Assembly: GCA_942159475.1 (NCBI GenBank) | Contig: OW804094.1 | Coordinates: 19,945,067-20,009,066, forward strand | Length of the DNA stretch: 64,000 nt | DNA from: Sthenelais limicola | Lineage: Eukaryota; Annelida; Polychaeta; Phyllodocida; Sigalionidae | Direction of reading: 5' to 3' | Shown here: positions 59,305-64,000 of the stretch, piece by piece | Position numbering within the stretch: position 1 is the stretch's first letter | How the letters are laid out: each line of letters starts with the position of its first letter | The notes under the pieces: model-generated | Database searches by the model: none | The model's input: only the letters and a program-made list of their open reading frames with translations | What the model was told of the DNA's origin: nothing | Translations under genes and position numbers: made by a program

Positions 59305-59455
59305 TTAAAGGAATGAGAATAATCACTAGCACAGAGTATGGCCTAATTAATATAGTAATTAATGCAACGATTTAGTACCAATAACATGAGAGAATAAAGG
59401 AATGAATAAAGGAATGAGTATAATCACTAACACAGAGTGTGGCCTTATTATCATC
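59305..59455 (+). repeat. Direct repeat with about 103-bp period
   Basis: AAAGGAATGAGAATAATCAC... (59307) and AAAGGAATGAGTATAATCAC... (59410) extend together for about 43 bp (..AGCACAGAGTATGGCCT). Confidence 0.65.
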
Positions 59456-59870
59456 TCTATATTAATAAAATAAGGGTTTGGAGCCTTAAACAGCTATCTT
59501 CTCTGAAACTGCTGGCCAGATCTCCATTATATTTCACATGCACATTGCCAAAGATGGTGCTAAACCATTCCACTATGTTTCATTAACAAATTAGGGTTGG
59601 AAAGGGGTTAGAAATTGGTTTACATCGAGCACCCCCATCCAGGGCCCCCAGCACTGCCTGAAAACAAACCTATCAGTGCTCCTACACCAGAGCATGACGT
59701 CATCATTGCTTCACTCCAGACTGGAGTGGAAATATTATGGAATACTGTATACTATGGCAAAATCTGATGTCTAAATGACCGAAAAGCTCGGCAATGTACC
59801 ATAAAGAAAGCATTGACAATGTCCGATATCTACGGTAAATTTACTGATCGGAACTTACTGAGGGATGGCG

Positions 59871-59999
59871 GGGGATGGCGGGGGGAGGGGGGCAGGGGGA
59901 GGGGGAGAGGAGGGAGAGGGGAAGGGCGGGGGCAGGGGGAAGGGTGGGGGAGGGGGAAGGGCGGGGGGAGGGGGAGGGCAGGGGGGAGTGAGAATGGGA
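59871..59999 (+). repeat. Dense G-tract, quadruplex-prone
   Basis: About 130 bases with roughly twenty runs of three or more G. Many sets fit the G3+N1-7 quadruplex pattern. Open frames across it are Gly/Arg- or Pro/Ser-rich artefacts. Confidence 0.8.
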
Positions 60000-60867
60000 G
60001 GCTTCCATTTGAGGTATGGATGTTAATACAGATACTAACTTACAGAGACAACTTGAAAGAGAAAGATGGTTGGAGAGGGAACAAGGAGAGTGGGAAGATG
60101 TGGGCCCCGCTGTCAAAATGTATTTCCCCATTCTCCTAATGCACCATGAAGAGAATGGAGTAGGCCTACTATTTCCTCTAGTTGTATAGATAGCCCTGAG
60201 GATTGATGGGTATTTATCTGAAAACATTATATGTAAATGTTGTTTCTCCTGCCTTTCCCATCACCACCAACCACGCTAAACCACCTCCCATCCTGGTCGC
60301 ATAGAATGACATAGCATCTACACGACCCAGAGATAAAAACATTGAGCTGTGTGACCTAGGCGAGGCTCGAGTGTTCAACCCTTGCTATGGAAGTGAGTGT
60401 CATACTGACTGAGCTACCTCCCCTTGTGGTGAATGTGGAGCCTAAAGAGCTGTTACAAATACTGCCTGGCTGGCATGGCAGAAGAAGGAAAAACGTCCAT
60501 TACTCCTTTATTCATGCTATGATGACTATATTACTTTAAAACAACGATCTAGTAATATTCAGGGGGCGTTCTGTGGCAACGGAAATTAATAGACATATCA
60601 GATCCCTGCGGTCGTGCAGGTTAGGTGTTACAAGCTTTGTCTACCTATATATCTCCTTCCACTTTGAAGTCGGATCCTTCTACATTGACTACTAAAGTCA
60701 CCAAGCCTTACTAGGCTAAGCTTTGAGTTCAATAAGAAACATAGCTTCGATTCTCAAACAGTACAATAAGTACTTCGGAAATCAGATACACATACTACAA
60801 CATTTACTATATCTTTTTGAGATCACAAAGACTAGGAAAAGAACTCACCTCGACTCCAAATATCACA
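60000..60867. other. Region before the Penelope-like element's first ORF
   Basis: No gene recognised. The 5' terminal region of the retroelement probably begins somewhere after 60560, but no boundary or ribozyme core was found. Confidence 0.35.
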
Positions 60868-61826
60868 ATGGGACCAGGCTCCGTTGATAAGTCTGGCAAG
60901 ACTCGTCCCGAGAATTCTCCAAGTGAACATGACGGGCAGAGAGGCGAGGTCGACGGTGATCGCATAGCAAGGCTAGAGTCAAGGGACGCCCAGCAAGCGG
61001 CCCCAAACATTAGTTGGAACCAGCCCAGTAATACTCAGAAAGAGGTAAGAACACTGATATCCAAACGTAAGAGTCAAATCCCACGTATAACAGACTGGTT
61101 TAGAAGCCCAACTGCGGCAGTAAATTCCACGCCAGTGGCGCATGATGCAGCCGGAAGTACACAATCCGGAAGTATAGATAGCCCTATCCGGTAACAAAGG
61201 GAATTCCAGCCGAGGCCCTGAGTACTTGGAACCAAGCCCGATCCACCCATTTGGAGTCGATCAAGCAGCTTCTGAGAGCATCGTACCTTGAACAGGCGGC
61301 AACCAACGACGTACTCGAACCCTGGGCCTACGCCCTGGAGACCACTCCCACCTTCCTCCTGAAGATGGAGGGTTTCAGAAAGGAGTACCACACGCTACGC
61401 AATAAGCAAGCGGCCGAAATTATGAGACTGGCAGCAACGGCACTTAAAACCAATGCGAAACAAAACCAGACTACCTCTATCGCTTTACGCTCCACTGCGG
61501 AGCTCATGACGGAGAAAACATTGGGAATGGTGCAAGGCCAGGTGACAATGGAGGAGTCGTACAAGTTGTGGGACTCCACCACCGCAAAGTTTCAAGCCAA
61601 CGAACATAGGCAGTTGGATGAGAGGAGAGTACACCTCCAAGCAAATCCACCCACGCAGCAGCATATCATAGATCCCGTGACCAAAGTCCTCGCAAATGCC
61701 CAACCAGCGGGTTTTCCTGAGCGCGGAAGACCGCACTCCCGCCGCCCGACCGGAAGGGGGAGAGGAAGGGGACAGGGACAGACCCGAGGCAGGTCAACCA
61801 GAGGCAGACGCATGGCCCCATACTGA
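60868..61826 (+). pseudogene. Upstream ORF of the Penelope-like element, frameshifted
   Basis: The first frame starts at ATG 60868 (MGPGSVDKSGK) and stops at 61194. The next frame is open from 61182 to 61826 and looks like its continuation (VTKGIPAEALSTWNQARSTH), implying one frameshift near 61185. The N-terminal part carries KSQIPRITDWFRSP at residues 68-81, similar to a PCNA-interacting peptide. The second part is helical (EIMRLAATALKTNAKQ) and ends in an Arg/Gly-rich tail (RGRGRGQGQTRGRSTRGRR) fit for RNA binding. A gag- or ORF1-like RNA-binding role is an inference; I recognise no named family. Confidence 0.6.
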
Positions 61827-61837
61827 ATGAAGGAAAT

Positions 61838-64000
61838 ATGAACATTACGAAAGCTCCTCACATTTCCAAAACTGACAGTATTAGTAAAAAAAGTGCTAAC
61901 AGTAAGAAAAGTGCTAACAGTGGAAAAAAAGGTAAAAGTCAAACTGAGAAAAATAAAAAGCAGTGTCAGCAAAACAGTGTTTGTTCCTTACTCACCCAAC
62001 AAAACATAACTCAAACCCCAGACAAATCGAAAATCCTTATAAAAGGTGATATCATTAATATCTCCAGCAGAACCCTATCTAAAGACGAAGAAAATCTCCT
62101 AAAGAAAGGTCTAAAATTCTGTCCCACTACCAACAATACTGACGTGGCCCAAGTAGTTAGAGAAACCGAAGACCTATATCGAAAAATGCGCTACCATTGT
62201 CACTTCGAAAAACAAAATGAATCGAAAAAAATTGATAACAAAAAGAAACTTGAAAATTTCCCTCAAGAACAAACGAATATAGCCTTAGAAAAACTAAGGA
62301 GAAAATTCAAAGAAAAGAGCACAAAAAGTGCCCCCCAAGGTCCCCCAAACTTAGAATTCTTTATAGAAACACGTGACTCCCAAATCTCAAAAACCAACAT
62401 CAAAAAGATGAAACAACACAATCTCAAACAGGGAGAAAAACAAGCTCTAAAAATATTATCAAAAGACAAAGAAGTCTATATACAAAAGGCGGACAAGGAT
62501 GGGGCCTTAGTCATACAAGACACCCAGAAATACATAGAACAAAGTCAAAAAGACTTAAATAACACCAAATACTACGAAAAGGTAGAAACCGATCAAACCC
62601 AAACGTACAACCAGGAGATAAACCAATATATAGAATCCCTGGAAAAAAGAGGCGAAATAAACAAGGGGATAATGAATATCCTCAAAACAGAGAAATGCAA
62701 AACCCCACAGGTTTACTTCCTACCCAAAATACACAAAGGAATAATACCACCACCAGGGAGACCGATAGTCTCCTCAAACAATGGTCCCACAGAAAAAATA
62801 TCAAATTTCATAGATATCTTCCTGCAACCCCTAGTAAAAGAAGGGGAGTCATACATAAAAGACACAGGAGAATTTATAGAAATGATCAAAAACACAATAA
62901 GACTGAGAGACACCGACATCCTAGGCACACTAGATGTAAGTGCACTCTATACAAATATCCCCAACGAAGAGGGAATCGAAGTAGTAGAGAAAATGCTGAA
63001 CGCAACAAGGAACAAAACTGAACTACCAACTAATGAAACCCTGAGTGAACTGCTAAAGAAGGTACTAATAATAAGGTGCAATAACTTCCAGTACAACGGG
63101 CAAAACTACCTCCAAATAGGGGGGACAGCTATGGGTACAGCACTGGCACCCTCATATGCCAACATATTCATGAGGGACCTAGAAGAACGAATGCTAAAAC
63201 AAGCAATGCACAAACCAACAGTATGGAAAAGATACATAGATGATATCTTCTTCATATGGACCCATGGGGAAGAAAAACTGAAGGAATTCATAAAAGAATT
63301 GAACAACTTCCACCATTCAATAAAATTCACCTCCGAACACTCCACAAAGGAGATCAACTTCCTAGACACAAAAGTCAGAAAGGACACAAACGGTGATCTA
63401 TACACAACACTGTACACTAAACCAACAGATAAGAACAACTATCTGCACTACAGCTCAGCCCACCCGCCACAATGTAAGAAGAGCTTACCATATAGCCAAT
63501 TCACATGCATCAACAAGATATGCACAAAGGAAGAAGACTTCCACATGCACAGCAAAGACAAAAGTAAGCACTTCAAAAGAAGGGGCTACCCAGAAAATGT
63601 AATCCAAAAAGCACTAAACAAAGCACTAAAAGACAGAAAGGAAAAAGAAAAAGAGGAAAAAGAGAGAAAAAATGAAAAAGATGTAGAATCCAAAAAGGAA
63701 GAGAAAAACAATATACATCACATAGGAATGTTCAGACCTAACTACAACAAGGCAAACAAAATACTAAAGAAAAACTGGCACCTACTAGGCAAGTCAAAAC
63801 AGACAAAAAGCCTACATGAAAAGAACCTAATATGCGGGTACAAAAGACCCAAAAATCTAAGAGAACACCTTATAAGAGCAAAACTAGACTACCACCCAGA
63901 GAAAGAGAAGAAAGAGAAGGAAAAAACCACCAACAAATGCGAGCACAAAAAGTGCAAAGTATGCCCGAAGATAAACAGAGAAAATCCCATAAAGGGAACA
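61838..64000 (+). CDS. Penelope-like reverse transcriptase, open at the window end
   Basis: ATG 61838 opens 721 codons with no stop, the longest frame in the window. After a Lys/Ser-rich N-terminus the RT motifs come in order: VYIQKADKDGALVIQD, VYFLPKIHK, RPIVS, LGTLDVSALYTNIP with the first catalytic Asp, QIGGTAMGTALAPSYANIFM, and the catalytic RYIDDIFFIW (about 63223-63252). INFLDTKV and LPYSQF follow, a Penelope-like signature. A Lys/Glu-rich stretch comes next, and a Cys cluster CEHKKCKVCPKI lies at about 63938-63973. All catalytic aspartates are present and the frame is clean, so this copy may be recent. The protein continues beyond the window, probably into a GIY-YIG domain. Confidence 0.88.
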   Translation, partial: MNITKAPHISKTDSISKKSANSKKSANSGKKGKSQTEKNKKQCQQNSVCSLLTQQNITQTPDKSKILIKGDIINISSRTLSKDEENLLKKGLKFCPTTNNTDVAQVVRETEDLYRKMRYHCHFEKQNESKKIDNKKKLENFPQEQTNIALEKLRRKFKEKSTKSAPQGPPNLEFFIETRDSQISKTNIKKMKQHNLKQGEKQALKILSKDKEVYIQKADKDGALVIQDTQKYIEQSQKDLNNTKYYEKVETDQTQTYNQEINQYIESLEKRGEINKGIMNILKTEKCKTPQVYFLPKIHKGIIPPPGRPIVSSNNGPTEKISNFIDIFLQPLVKEGESYIKDTGEFIEMIKNTIRLRDTDILGTLDVSALYTNIPNEEGIEVVEKMLNATRNKTELPTNETLSELLKKVLIIRCNNFQYNGQNYLQIGGTAMGTALAPSYANIFMRDLEERMLKQAMHKPTVWKRYIDDIFFIWTHGEEKLKEFIKELNNFHHSIKFTSEHSTKEINFLDTKVRKDTNGDLYTTLYTKPTDKNNYLHYSSAHPPQCKKSLPYSQFTCINKICTKEEDFHMHSKDKSKHFKRRGYPENVIQKALNKALKDRKEKEKEEKERKNEKDVESKKEEKNNIHHIGMFRPNYNKANKILKKNWHLLGKSKQTKSLHEKNLICGYKRPKNLREHLIRAKLDYHPEKEKKEKEKTTNKCEHKKCKVCPKINRENPIKGT

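Larger units (their letters stand above)
60868..64000 (+). mobile_element. Penelope-like retroelement, 3' end beyond the window
   Basis: An upstream ORF (60868-61826, one frameshift) is followed 12 bases later by a long RT ORF open to the window edge. RT motifs are those of Penelope-like elements rather than LINEs or LTR elements. The C-terminal C-x3-4-C-x2-C cluster at the window end is the kind that precedes the GIY-YIG endonuclease in endonuclease-bearing members, so that domain is expected just outside. Confidence 0.85.

Noticed and set aside
59813..60227. Gly/Arg-rich and Pro/Ser-rich frames on both strands
   Set aside because: Both are products of the G-tract at 59871-59999.
1..64000. 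CRISPR arrays, operons and bacterial mobile elements
   Set aside because: No regularly spaced repeats with unique spacers and no prokaryotic gene layout; the window is eukaryotic.

Overview
This is animal nuclear DNA: AT-rich, mostly non-coding, with spliced genes (GT...AG introns), LINE retrotransposons, Ty3/gypsy-type LTR retrotransposons, Penelope-like elements and many small inverted-repeat DNA transposons. The repeat mixture suggests a marine invertebrate, but nothing in the window fixes the species. I saw no bacterial, CRISPR, rRNA or tRNA signal.

The host content is one small multigene family that I do not recognise. Each complete copy has three coding exons of nearly constant size (254, 243 and 202-211 nt) and encodes a secreted protein of about 232-235 residues. 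The protein has a signal peptide, four conserved cysteines outside it and one conserved N-glycosylation sequon. Complete copies lie at 20021-21448 (+), 26545-30429 (+), 42582-46471 (-) and 52577-54185 (+). An orphan second exon lies at 55461-55714 (-). Each is preceded by a conserved upstream block that contains a putative first exon with a conserved ATG and splice donor. Further block copies without a gene lie at 700-15310 (split by two insertions) and 41510-41710. Copies 3 and 4 diverge from a shared region near 48-50.8 kb. The sequence around copy 5 is a segmental duplicate of that around copy 3.

Layout. 1-3148: LINE fragment, then a decayed upstream block split by a 5'-truncated LINE with a 7-bp target duplication. 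3149-15038: an 11.9-kb Ty3/gypsy-like element with broken gag-pol, a DNA transposon nested in its 5' LTR, and an unusual 3' accessory reading frame with splice signals. 15311-15785: MITE. 16760-31220: family copies 1 and 2 with LINE, MITE and foldback insertions. 32069-41000: duplicated non-coding sequence, a young non-autonomous LTR element with identical 226-bp LTRs (33281-36865), and a LINE zinc-domain fragment. 41510-59170: copies 3, 4 and 5, with a hammerhead-like ribozyme from a Penelope remnant, a long perfect hairpin and a 1.8-kb TA-flanked DNA transposon. 59871-59999: dense G-tract. 60868-64000: a Penelope-like retroelement whose uninterrupted RT frame (61838-64000) runs off the window and is the longest open frame present.

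Gene models come from reading the sequence and comparing copies within the window. No database search was possible, so family names for transposons rest on motif recognition.
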